Position numbers and translations under genes: made by a program. Below, piece by piece: positions 46,108-55,545 of a DNA stretch of 64,000 nucleotides. The stretch covers positions 89,656 through 153,655 of the forward strand of contig CAVTQA010000045.1 in NCBI GenBank assembly GCA_963736715.1, read 5' to 3'. The stretch is from AP-15 sp963736715 (GTDB taxonomy: Bacteria > Pseudomonadota > Alphaproteobacteria > ATCC43930 > CGMCC-115725). The notes below the pieces were generated by a model. That model made no database searches. It was not told where the DNA came from and saw nothing but the letters and a program-made list of their open reading frames with translations. Each line of letters begins with the position of its first letter. The stretch's first letter is position 1.

Positions 46108-47393
46108 TCAATCCCCAGGCGCGAACCCCGGATCGGCCGGCATTGCCTTACGCTCCGCCGCCGCGTCCCACATGAGGCGCGGGTCGAAGGTTTCGGCGGC
46201 GAACATCGTCAGGACCACGACGGCGCAAAAGGCGAGGGCGCCGGCGCCGGGCTCGATCGTGATCACCGAACCGAATGCGACGAGCGCGCCGAGCAGCAAC
46301 TCCATGAAAATGTCGATCATCGACCACCGGCCGATAAAGCGGACGATGTGGTAGAGCCGGATGCGGTCGCGCAGCCATCCCAAACGGCCGGTTTGGATCG
46401 TGACGAGCATGAAAGAGAGCCCGATGAGCTTCAGCATCGGCACCGCAATGCTGGCGAAAAACACCAACGCCGCGAGCGGATACTGGCGCGCGGTCAACAG
46501 TTCTTCGACGCCGCCGAGGATCGTGCTGGGCTGTCCGGCGCCGAGCTGCACGACCGACAGCACTGGGTAATAGTTCGCCGGGATATAGAGGACCGCGGCG
46601 GCGATGACCAAGGCCCAGGTCCGCGCCACGCTGTTCGGCTTACGCTCGTGCAGCGCGCTGTCGCAGCGGGGGCAGCGCGGGTCATCCGGCTGGGGCACGC
46701 TGACCAAGCCGCAGACCTCGCAACCGATCGCGCCGGCCAGCAGTGGCGATCCGCCGCAAAGGGGGCCTTGGTATAGCCTCTCCCAGATCGCCTCGCGGTC
46801 GAGCGCGGAGTCCATCCAGATGAGGACGAAAGGTCAGCGCAAGAAGCGCATAAACGCCCGCCGCGAGCCCGATCGTCACCAGGTCGCCGAGCTTTACATA
46901 GGCGACGAAGACGCCGAACACGAAGACTTCGAGCATCGACCACGGCCGCAGGCGCTCGGCCCAGGCAAAGACACCGCGCAAGTGCCGGGGCGGCGCGCGC
47001 TTCGTGCAATCGGATCAGGACATAGAGCATGCCGACGAGCCGGATGAGCGGCGCCAGCACGGTCACGAAGATGATCACCACAGCGAGCTCGCCCATGTTC
47101 TGCCGAACCAGCTCTTCGGGCCCGGAGAACAGATCCGCAGTGCGCCTGATGCCGGCGGTCTCCACGCTCATCAACGTCGTCGAGCACATGACGACGAGCA
47201 AGACGAACGCTGCCAAAGTCAGCGCAATGATGTGTTCGATTTGATGAGCGCTGGTGCGGCGCAGGATCGTTGGGCACCGTGCGCACTGCGCGCTCGCCCC
47301 CGGGGCCAGAGGCGGCACTGTCTGCAACAACCCGCAGCCCGGGCACTCCCTCAGCTGCGGCTCGGTCATCAGCTGGTCCGCCGCGGAGCGCAT
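46108..47393 (-). pseudogene. pqiA: Paraquat-inducible protein A (two-domain), two frameshifts
   Basis: Three frames in succession encode PqiA. The N-terminal domain from 47393 has a zinc-ribbon (ECPGCGLLQTVPP, CARC) and membrane helices. The middle part (PRHLRGVFAWAERLRPWSML) follows after a shift near 46990. The second domain (CEVCGLVSVPQPDDPRCPRC) follows after a shift near 46830, ending at 46108. PqiA is the inner-membrane partner of PqiB/PqiC in a lipid-transport system between membranes. Gene order here is B-C-A, unlike the usual A-B-C. Start at 47393 overlaps the PqiC stop. Confidence 0.85.
46162..46322. repeat. Direct repeat, about 161 bp (partner at 40178-40339)
   Basis: Same-orientation partner of the repeat at 40178-40339, lying inside the 3' end of pqiA. 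See that entry for extent and identity. Confidence 0.85.
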
Positions 47394-47974
47394 TACCGCC
47401 CGGTGACCAGCATCGACGAAATTCCGTCCGCGAGCTGCCCGACCGCCATGCTGATCGCGGTCACCTCGCCCTGGACACCGGGCGCCGGCGGCGTTACGAC
47501 AAAACGGAAATTGCGCAGCGCCTGGCCGGGCCGCCCTTTGAAGCTGACGCTGGCCTGCGCCTGCAAGACGAGATCGCCGGCGGCATCCTCATCGAGCCGC
47601 TGCAGGTTGAGCTCGATCGTCGCGTCGGGCGAGGCCGAGACGGCGCCGCTTTCCGCAAATACCGTGCTCTGCGGCAGGCGTTGACCCAATTCCTCGACCA
47701 ATACCCGGCTAAGCATGGCGCCCAGCGGCTCGCCCCACCAATCGTTCGACATCACATCGAGCCGATAGTTCTCCGACGAGCGCACGATCTCGGAGCGCTC
47801 GAGGAAACGCGCCGTCGAGATCTGCTGCAGCGCGATCACCTTAGGTCCCCCTGGAGGCCCCCCTGCCTGCACCCGCCCCGGGACCGGCGCAATCGTATAA
47901 AGCACCGGGCTAGGCGAGGAGCAGGCAGTAAGGGTTGCCGCGAGCGCCAATATAGCGAGCTTTGCGCCGTTCAT
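47393..47974 (-). CDS. pqiC: PqiC-type lipoprotein (membrane-integrity-associated transporter subunit)
   Basis: A 193-residue lipoprotein with lipobox (TLTAC, residues 14-18). The ABC-type transport auxiliary (DUF330) domain follows: RSSENYRLDVMSNDWWGEPL and PDATIELNLQRLDED. It is the outer-membrane lipoprotein partner of PqiB in the Pqi lipid-transfer system. Its start overlaps the pqiB stop (ATGA). Confidence 0.9.
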   Translation of the reverse strand: MNGAKLAILALAATLTACSSPSPVLYTIAPVPGRVQAGGPPGGPKVIALQQISTARFLERSEIVRSSENYRLDVMSNDWWGEPLGAMLSRVLVEELGQRLPQSTVFAESGAVSASPDATIELNLQRLDEDAAGDLVLQAQASVSFKGRPGQALRNFRFVVTPPAPGVQGEVTAISMAVGQLADGISSMLVTGR

Positions 47975-49647
47975 TCGAGCGCCCCAGCGGGGCGGCCCTT
48001 GATCAGCGCCTCGGGATGACGCGCCAACAGATCGGAAAGCGCCCGGATCGAGCGAAGCGCGTCATTGGCCTGTGCAAGCAAGCGGTCCATATCGCGGTTG
48101 AACTTGGTGTTGTCGCCATAACCGCTGTCCAGCGACAGGACGAGCTTATTGGCGCTGGTCAATGTCTTCTGCAGCCCGGAAACGAGCTCCGGCAACTGCT
48201 TCGTATCGAGGTTGCGGATCATCGTCTGCGCAGACGCGATCATCCCCGCGAGATCGGTCAACGCCTTTTTCATCTGCGGGCCCTGGGCCATGTCGTTGGT
48301 CGATTTCAGGATGCCGTCGAGGTTCTTGCCGATCTGCTCGAACGGCAGCGTATTGACCTTGTTGAGCAGCTCAGTCGCGGAGGCAGTGAGGCCGGCGAAC
48401 CCGCCGCCTTCACCCGCCGGCACAACAAAATCCGGCCCATCCATCGAGACCTCCGCCTCCGGCGCATCGGTGACGAAGTCGAGTGCCACATTCTGCTGTC
48501 CGGTAATCAGGTTGGCGCTCTGCAAGCTCGCCCGCAATCCCTGCTTGAGGAGCGCCTGCACCGACTCCGCGTCGGTCTTGAACACGCGTTTCCCGACGCC
48601 GACCACGCGTTCCGGCTCGATCTCGTACCGCACGGGAGCCAAAACCGCGTCCTTGGCTGCATCGTAGGTGAGGCGCACATCGGTCACCTCTCCGACCTTG
48701 AGCCCGTGCACTGTGACCGCAGCCCCCGGTGCAAGCCCGCTGACCGAGCCCGAGAAATAAGAGATGGCCGGGATCTTGCGGGTATAGGACGCCGCGTTTG
48801 CTGTATCCCGGTTGTCGAACAGCGGAAAGACATGGTTTTCGGGTGTTTCCGCAGTGTGGATGTCCGCTACCGCCGTCTCGAACGCGACGCCGCCGAGCAG
48901 CAGCGCCTTTAACGACTCCATCTGCACTTCGACCCCGGTTCCGCCGAGCTTGATCGAGACACCTGACGCGTTCCAGAAACGGGTCTCGTCGTGCACATAA
49001 CTGTCATACGGCGCCCGGACGAAGGCGTGGATCGTCACGTACTCCGCCATATCCGCGATGTCCCAGCCGAGCACCTCGCCGACATTGAGATCGCGGAAGA
49101 AGATCGGCGAGCCGACCGAGACCGCGCCGATCCGCTTGGATTTCAGCAGGAAAGTGCGGCCTGGGACATAGGCTCCCAGCAGCGGCGGGTCTTCGCGCCC
49201 GACGAAGTCCCGCTCACTCTTGCCGGCCTTGGGCGCGGGCAGCATGCCGACATAGGAACCCGACAACAGCGTCTCAACGCCGGAAATATTGCCGGCAAAG
49301 AGCCGCGGCTTGACTACCCAGAACAAGGTTCCCTCGGTCAGCAGGGGCTCGGCCTCACGGGTCGTCGCGACCGTCACGATGACATGCGTCTTATCAGGGG
49401 CCAATGTCAGGCTCTTTACCGTGCCGAAGACGATGTCCTTGTATTTCAGCTGTGACTGGCCGGGCTGCAGCCCTTCGCCGCCCTCGAACGAGATCTTGAT
49501 CGTCGGGCCTTCCTTCGACAGCGTGTCCCAGGCGAGCCAAGCGCCGATCGCGAGCGCGACGAGCGGGACGATCCAAATGACCGATATCCGGCGCGAACGG
49601 CGAGTCGTGGCGTGCGGAAGCGCCCGTGACTCGGCAAGGTTAGTCAT
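47971..49647 (-). CDS. pqiB: PqiB-type MCE protein
   Basis: A 558-residue protein with an N-terminal membrane anchor (ISVIWIVPLVALAIGAWLAW, residues about 21-40) and three MCE domains (about 45-135, 155-260, 275-410). The marked motifs are GEGLQPGQSQLKYKDIVFGTV, VGSPIFFRDLNVGEVLGW and PGAAVTVHGLKVGEV. A helical coiled C-terminus follows. MCE hexamers form a tunnel for lipids across the periplasm. The protein is intact and heads the pqiBCA cluster. Confidence 0.93.
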   Translation of the reverse strand: MTNLAESRALPHATTRRSRRISVIWIVPLVALAIGAWLAWDTLSKEGPTIKISFEGGEGLQPGQSQLKYKDIVFGTVKSLTLAPDKTHVIVTVATTREAEPLLTEGTLFWVVKPRLFAGNISGVETLLSGSYVGMLPAPKAGKSERDFVGREDPPLLGAYVPGRTFLLKSKRIGAVSVGSPIFFRDLNVGEVLGWDIADMAEYVTIHAFVRAPYDSYVHDETRFWNASGVSIKLGGTGVEVQMESLKALLLGGVAFETAVADIHTAETPENHVFPLFDNRDTANAASYTRKIPAISYFSGSVSGLAPGAAVTVHGLKVGEVTDVRLTYDAAKDAVLAPVRYEIEPERVVGVGKRVFKTDAESVQALLKQGLRASLQSANLITGQQNVALDFVTDAPEAEVSMDGPDFVVPAGEGGGFAGLTASATELLNKVNTLPFEQIGKNLDGILKSTNDMAQGPQMKKALTDLAGMIASAQTMIRNLDTKQLPELVSGLQKTLTSANKLVLSLDSGYGDNTKFNRDMDRLLAQANDALRSIRALSDLLARHPEALIKGRPAGALE

Positions 49648-49720
49648 GGCCAGTCTCCTGCTGCGAGCTGTCTTCTGGCGTTATCGTCGCCGGGATCTTG
49701 CTTGATTGTCTCACACATCC

Positions 49721-50494
49721 TTAAAACCGGAAAGTGCCCGCGAGGATCGGGCCTTTCATGTGGATGTTGAAGCCGCCTGATAGTTAAAATTGAGGCTGCG
49801 ATAACCCAGATGGAGATTGATCGAAGAATTGAGGACGTAGTCGATCGTGCCGATGAGCTGCCAGTCGACATGCGCGCCGACGCCGAAGCCGCCGAGATCG
49901 CCATAGGCCGTAGCGCCGAACCCGTTGCCAAAGTCGTAGTGATAGCGACCGCCGATCAGAGGATCGCCCCACCCTGAGCCGCGGTTTACGCTCTGCCCAG
50001 GAAGGAAGCCGGGGTTCAGAGACAGATCGGCGGAGAAGCTCCATGCGCGAAAGCCGAGGCCGGCATCGGCGAACTGAGTCGGCTGGTCGACTAGGCGATA
50101 GAGCACGAGGCCGGTGCCCATATTGGTCGTCAGCGCGGCGTTACCACCCTGGAAAAACAGATTGTGCGATGTTGGTGCCGACCGGGACGTGCAGCACGTC
50201 GCCGAGGAACCCGAGCGGCCCTTGACGGACCTCGAATGCTCCCATGAACGCCGCCCCCTTGAGGTCGCCGAGCAGGTGAAAGGCTCCGACGCTCGAATTG
50301 ACCTCGGGCGCTTGCGGCAGCGGCGTCTTAATAGACGCGTTAATACCCGCGAGCCAGAGATAGAGATAGGGCATGACGAAGAACTGCATTCCGTAAGGCG
50401 CGGTGGCCTCTTGCGCACCGGCGGAGGATGGTCCCGCCCCAATCGTGGCGAGCGCGGCGGCAAACCCCCGAGCGCCGAGAGGATGAGACGGCAT
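49721..50494 (-). pseudogene. Outer-membrane beta-barrel protein, two frameshifts
   Basis: The start at 50494 gives a signal peptide, then barrel strands (MQFFVMPYLYLWLAGINAS). The frame changes near 50160. The next frame carries strands such as GGRYHYDFGNGFGATAYGD and STINLHLGYRSLNFNYQA-like ends. A last shift near 49772 (missing G in caggcggc) gives FNIHMKGPILAGTFRF, ending with a C-terminal Phe, the outer-membrane insertion signal. Intact length would be about 257 residues. No family named. Confidence 0.7.
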
Positions 50495-50577
50495 GATTGT
50501 CGCATTTAGCTTCTCCTTCGTGGTTGGGTGCGTTGTGGGTCAAATCGCCGCCGTCCTGCCGGAGCTCCTCCTGAAGT

Positions 50578-51113
50578 TCACCGGTAGAATCCGCGCCGGT
50601 AGTGGCGGCGTGCAACCCCTGCGAACGAAAGCGGCGTCATAGGCATGCCGATGATATCGATGAACACCGACACGCCGGATCCCATGGCCGGCATCTCGCC
50701 CTGTACCACCTTGACCGTGTATGTCAGGTTGTCGCCCTGCAGCGCCGGGTCTTGCAGCACGGCCACGATCTGCCGGAGCTGGTCGCGCCTTCCAGAATAG
50801 ATATGCCGGCATTGGGCGGGTCGGAGAGGAAGCTATCCTTGCCCTTGCTCCAGAACGGCACGAACGCCGCCGTCCTCATATTTGCGGCGATGCGCTCGGG
50901 ACGATCGGAGAACATCACAGTGACGGGGCTGACCCCGTTCAACGTCAGCTTGCTCGCAGACTTGTCGAACGTCATGCCCTTCGCGGTCTGCACAAACAGG
51001 AAGTCCGCCTGTTTCGCCGGTTGCTGAGCGGCCTGTGCCAGCGCCGACTTGGCCGAGGCGAGCGAGGCCACAAGAGCAGGGGCCGCAGCGAATAGGGTAC
51101 GTCTGGTGGTCAT
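50578..51113 (-). pseudogene. Uncharacterised periplasmic protein, family copy B, one frameshift
   Basis: The start at 51113 (MTTRRTLFAAAPALVASLAS) gives a Tat-like twin-arginine-type signal (TTRRTLF). The core TLNGVSPVTVMFSDRPERI and DSFLSDPPNAGISILE matches copy A. A shift near 50790 leads into RQIVAVLQDPALQGDNLTYT and FIDIIGMPMTPLSFAGVARR, ending at 50578. It lacks the Tyr/Pro-rich tail of copy A. Function unknown. Confidence 0.7.
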
Positions 51114-51203
51114 ACGGAGCTCCTTATGCAGTGACTTGGGCGACCAGCGCTCAGGAACGATAGCCATGGGTTTGGCGCTATCGGAAGCCGCCTTTTGGAC
51201 TTT

Positions 51204-51677
51204 CTACTTCCGGCGACGCGGGCCGGCATCCTGATCCGCAAGCCCGGTGCCAGCAGCCCCGACTCGAAGCGCCCGCTCGGCGAGGAACGCCCGCCCGCGT
51301 TCCTCACCATGCGCCCAGCTGGCGAGGAAGTCTGGCCGGAAAGCGTTCTCCATTATCAGGTCGTTGATCAGTTCGATCCATTTCAGGTTTTGGAACACGG
51401 AGACGTTGCCTTCGAGCTGATTGCGCCGGTCAGCGATCTCGTGCGGCTCTACCGGCGCACTTGCACGCATGGTCGGATTGATCTTGATGATCCAGAGCTC
51501 GTTCGGGAGGTTGGCCGCGCCGCCGACGATGCGCGGGCGCACCAGGTCGTCGAGCGGCGGGTTGTCGGAGAATAGCCTATCCCAGAGCGCGTCGCCGTCC
51601 AACTGCACGGCCGGAAACAAGTTGAAGGCGGTCCGACTGCCGCCGCCCTGGCAGGCAATCGCTATCTTGGTCTTCAT
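51204..51677 (-). pseudogene. Patatin-like phospholipase with internal deletion
   Basis: A 157-codon frame starting at 51677: MKTKIAIACQGGGSRTAF is the N-terminal phosphate-binding loop of a patatin-like protein. It joins directly to NLFPAVQLDGDALWDRLFS, PNELWIIKINPTMR and FQNLKWIELINDLI from the C-terminal part. The GxSxG serine and probably the catalytic Asp are missing, so about 150-200 codons are deleted in frame. The product cannot be an active lipase. Confidence 0.7.
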
Positions 51678-52462
51678 TGCTGAATTCCCCGTAGAGGTAG
51701 AGTTCAACCTGGCTTTGCGACTGCCCGGCAGTAGACGCTGCTGCCGCTGCGTGGCCTGCTGTTGGCCCAAAGCCTCCTTGAAAACCTTCTAGAAGATGTC
51801 TGCGTCCTGCGACTGAATCACGAGACCGTTGTAACCGAACTTCTTGATCTCCTTGACACCTCGCTCTTGGTCCGTCGCATTCGCGGGCGTGAATGTTACG
51901 TAATGGTACAGCACGGTCACCTTGGGATTCACTTTCTTGAGAACGCCGGCCAGCTGTTCTGTCGAAGTATGAAATGCGTTCATGTACGACACGCTTACAG
52001 GTGCCTTGGCGTCGTAGGGATTGGTCTTCGGATCGAAGCTGTACGCCTCGTGGAACAGAATATCAGCGCCAGCGTAGACCTCTTCCATGCCATCGAAGAG
52101 CGACGTGTCGCCGCTGAAGACAATCGTCCGGTCCACGGTTCCATCAGGTTTGGAGGTGACGACGCGGTAAGCATACGTATAATCCCAAGTGCCATGATGG
52201 TTCTGGTATGCGGTGATCCGGACGTTATTGTCCTTGTAGATCTCACCGGGTAGAACGTCTTTTGCTTTTAAAATATAACCCGTGGCATTGAGCTGTTCGA
52301 GCCAAACATCTGGAGATCAATGTCTTTCGTGTAGGCCTCCGTGAGGTGGCGAACCATGTCCTCGGTACCCGGCGGTCCATAGACCTGCAGCGGCCCTTCA
52401 CGATAATAGATCCAGGGCGCGAGCATGAATTCCGACAGGCCTTCGGTGTGGTCAAAGTGTAA

Positions 52463-53509
52463 CCTGATTACGCATGATCCTCAGCCAATTTGAGGAGGCG
52501 GTATGGCATCGGCGGGGTTCGGACTGCGACATAGCCGAGGCGTGGCATCATGGCGGCGAGATCGTATCGGCGGTTGAAGCGGTATTCGAATTCGGCGAGG
52601 TAGCGGGGTACATGCTTGTCGCGGATGGTGCGGTAAGTGCCGGCGATGGCGCTCTTGATGTTGCCGAGGGTGGTGTTGACCCACTTGAAGGCAGGGTTCA
52701 GGGCGGCCTTGCGACCGGATCCAGTGATGATCGGCTGGTGGACGCAGCCGGCGTTGCCGACCCCAGAGAAGCAGTGCAGGCCGTCACTGACAACGGTGCT
52801 GGCGGGATGGAAATTGCGCTGCGCCAAGGTCGCGATTTCGGCACGGTGGAAACCCTTCACGCGGCGCAACTTCAAGCGGATTGGCTTGCCCTCTGGTGTG
52901 GTTTCTACCGACGCCACGATCGGCGTCTTGCCAGGCGAACCGCGGCCCCGCTTGCCGCCGTTGCGCTCCCCGCCGAGATAGGCGTCGTCGATCTCGATCC
53001 GTCCCGTCAGGCGCTTTGTGGCGTCCCGCTCCATCATCGCCTGCATGAGCTTGTGCTTGATCTTCCAGGCGGTGGTCTGGGTGACGCCAAGCCGGCGGCC
53101 CAACTCAATGCTGGAGATGCCGCCCTTGCTCTGAGTGAGGTGGTAGATGGCGCGAAACCAAGTGCACAGCGGCACCTTGGTCGCCGCGAAAATCGTTCCG
53201 GCGATCACCGATGTCTGCCGTCGACAGGCGGTACACTGGTAAAGCGCCCGGGTCTTGACGAAGCTGTGATGCTGCCCTGCGCAAACCGGGCAGACAAAGC
53301 CGGATGGCCAGCGCCAGCGCATCACCGCCTCCCGGCACTGATCCTCGGTTCCGTAAAGAACAGCAAACTGCACCTCGCTGAGCCCCTTTTGAAATTGCAC
53401 CTTGTTGCGCGCCATCGTTCAAACCCGCAGAAACAGCCGTATATTCCTGTTTCGTACCATCAGTTGATGGCTGAGGATAGTAGATGGCTGAGGATAGTAC
53501 GTAATCAGG
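52463..53509 (-). mobile_element. IS1595-family insertion sequence (ISXO2-type transposase)
   Basis: 1047 bp with imperfect terminal inverted repeats starting cctgattacg (the left end reads cctgattacgcatgatcctc; the right end reversed is cctgattacgtactatcctc). The 8-bp target duplication aagtgtaa flanks it at 52455-52462 and 53510-53517. It holds one transposase gene. The 8-bp duplication is the normal signature of IS1595. The insertion lies in an MBL-fold gene. Confidence 0.93.
52468..53415 (-). CDS. IS1595-family transposase (ISXO2-like)
   Basis: A 315-residue transposase. An N-terminal zinc ribbon (CPVCAGQHHSF, then YQCTACRRQTS) is followed by a helix-turn-helix (ISSIELGRRLGVTQTTAWKIK, residues about 95-115) and the DDE/DDN ISXO2 domain (IEIDDAYLGGERNGG, TVVSDGLHCF). 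It moves the element by cut-and-paste. The frame is intact, so the element may still be active. The stop is 5 bp inside the left end. Confidence 0.93.
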   Translation of the reverse strand: MARNKVQFQKGLSEVQFAVLYGTEDQCREAVMRWRWPSGFVCPVCAGQHHSFVKTRALYQCTACRRQTSVIAGTIFAATKVPLCTWFRAIYHLTQSKGGISSIELGRRLGVTQTTAWKIKHKLMQAMMERDATKRLTGRIEIDDAYLGGERNGGKRGRGSPGKTPIVASVETTPEGKPIRLKLRRVKGFHRAEIATLAQRNFHPASTVVSDGLHCFSGVGNAGCVHQPIITGSGRKAALNPAFKWVNTTLGNIKSAIAGTYRTIRDKHVPRYLAEFEYRFNRRYDLAAMMPRLGYVAVRTPPMPYRLLKLAEDHA

Positions 53510-54028
53510 AAGTGTAAATGGGTGAGAAACAGATGGGTCAGCTTCTTCGGTTCGAGGCCAGCAATCTTTCCACCGTACGCCGGAGTGCTCGCTTGCGAGT
53601 CTCGCCAAAGCCTGGACCACAGTCGATAATGTAAGGCTGACCGTTGACGACGACTGCGACGGAAATTCCGCCGTGACGTGGATCGGCCGCCGGCGTGCCA
53701 CTGCCGATTACGACGACCTTGGTCACGTCGGATGTCGAATAATCCTGCCCATACGCTTGGCCGAGCGGCGCCCATTCAGCGCGGCTGGGAGTCGGTTTGT
53801 CCTTGATTATCTCCTGAGCAATCGCCGTATTGAGCAGAAGAAGCGTTGTTGTCAATGCGAGTGTCACACTTGTATGTCTTTTCAATCTTCGCCTCCATTT
53901 TAATGTCCGTTCAGAAACGCAGTCGTAGGACGACGTCGTTACAGGGGATCTCCTTCGAGCGGAATTATCCAGCCGGGGACGGGAGTTCGGCGTCGTCCCC
54001 GGCATTCTTCGATCCAACGGGCTTGAGT

Positions 54029-54567
54029 TCAGGCGCCGGGGCCTTCCAGTACGATCTCGATACGGCGGTTTTGCGCCCGGCCCTGCGGCGTGTCGTTCGC
54101 GGCAACCGCATGCGTGTCGCCGAACCCCTTGGCCGATAGGATGTCCGAATTGACGCCTTGCGACCGGAGATACGCGACGACGTTATCGGCGCGGCGCGAG
54201 GACAGGTCGATGTTGTTGGCGATCCCCAGCCGCTGCAGCGCGGGTCCGACCTGCAGGTCGTCGGTATAACCGTAGACGACGACTTTGGCGTTCTGCAAAT
54301 TCTGCAGCTTGGGGACGTACTGGTTCAGCGCCTGCTTGCCGTTGGCGCTGAGCTGATAGCGCCCTCCGGGAACAGCATGTCGCCGGCGACAACCCATTTC
54401 TGCTCTTGCTGCATCTTGGTGATCTGAGACTGCTCTGCTGCCGACTGGGCGCGAGCCTGCTGGAGTTCTGCTCCCTGCTTTTCGTATGCACTCTGCGATA
54501 CGCAAGCTCCCAACATCAGCGCAGTGAGGGGGATGATCCGCGCCGCTGCCGCGAGGTTTAAGTTCAT
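54029..54567 (-). pseudogene. OmpA-family lipoprotein, copy B, one frameshift
   Basis: The start at 54567 gives a lipobox (LGAC, about residue 21) and a short coiled-coil. The frame then breaks near 54360 at MLFPEGG (missing G) and continues as RYQLSANGKQALNQYVPKL, KVVVYGYTDDLQVG and NDTPQGRAQNRRIEIVLEG to 54029. Joined it is about 179 residues with an OmpA C-terminal domain. It is the paralogue of the intact gene at 39360. Confidence 0.82.
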
Positions 54568-54648
54568 GGCTCTGTCTCCATCAGGGGGTTCATGTCGACT
54601 AAGCGAGCGTGCCCAGTCGCGAGCCTAGACCCCTGGTTTTTCGGCTGA

Positions 54649-55545
54649 CTATGCAGAATTGGCGAATGTTGCGCCGAAAATTCCTGATCCGGGTGCACGG
54701 CGGAGAGTCGCCGATGGCGACTCGCCGAATGCGTTCCGATAGGCCCCGGCAAAGCGCCCCAGCTCGATGAAGCCGCAACCACTGGCGATTTCCGCGACGC
54801 TCGCTGTAGCCGGGTCGGCATCGCGCAGCGCGATCCGCACCGCCTTCAAACGCCGCAGGAGCTATACCGGCTGGGGCTGATACCGAGAAACTCGGCGCAG
54901 CAGGACCGCAGGGTCCGATCGTTCACGCCGATCAGCGCGCACAGCTCGGGCATGGGCAACGGCCGGTTCGGATGCTCTGCCAAGCACCTCCTCGAAGCGG
55001 ACCATGATCCTGGCGTGACGGCGTCTGGCAGCCCCGTCATCCCAGGCTCTGGCGGCCAGATAGGTGACCAGCGCTTGAATGAGCCCTGTTCTATAGCTCG
55101 CGCAACCTCGGGGTGGGCTAAGACTTTGGGCCGGGTCTCGGCGAGGCGGCAAGCCTGCGCATGCAGTCGCCGCAGGCGGGCTGCGTCGCGCGCGCGGGGT
55201 GCAGGATCCGCGCGGAAGCCGGCAGAGAGAGCGGCTTTCCGGAAAGAGCTTCACAATATCTTTCGAGGTGCTCTGGAGCCAGTCCTAAGAGGCTCCAGCT
55301 GCAAGGGCCGGTCGTCCGCTGCGTGTCGCAAACCCGACAAATACCAGCCCCGGAGCCAGCGAAACATAAGCGATGCGCGGCAAATCCTCCTCACTGTGCA
55401 GCAGCTGGAAGCAATGGAGCGTTGCCCAGGTCAGCTTGGCCTTAAGCACACCCTGAGAGATCGCGAGGAGATCGATCCGCACCTGGCGCAGGCTCGCTTG
55501 GTAATCATCGGGATCGATGAAGGTGATTGTGCCGCTTCCCGGCAT
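54649..55545 (-). pseudogene. AraC family regulator 2, several frameshifts
   Basis: Fragments in several frames: FIDPDDYQASLRQVRI near 55520, PNRPLPMPELCALIGVNDRTL near 54920-54990, and EIASGCGFIELGRFAGAYRN near 54740-54790. Together they make an AraC protein with the same layout as regulators 1 and 3, but with at least three shifts. It overlaps the end of regulator 3. Confidence 0.7.

Larger units (their letters stand above)
51789..53885 (-). pseudogene. Metallo-beta-lactamase-fold hydrolase disrupted by IS1595 insertion
   Basis: Starting near 53885 (TTG, preceded by GGAGGCG), the sequence has a signal peptide, VVVIGSGTPAADPRHGG and YIIDCGPGFG, then LTHLFLTHLHF. At this point the IS element intervenes. 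Beyond it the gene resumes with THTEGLSEF-like residues, EFMLAPWIYYREGPLQVYG, VRITAYQNHHGTWDY and IVFSGDTS, ending at 51789. Removing the element and one 8-bp duplicate restores HLFLTHLHFDHTEGL, the HxHxDH metal motif. Further shifts lie near 53595 and 52310. Intact, it would be an exported MBL-fold hydrolase of about 350 residues. Confidence 0.85.
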
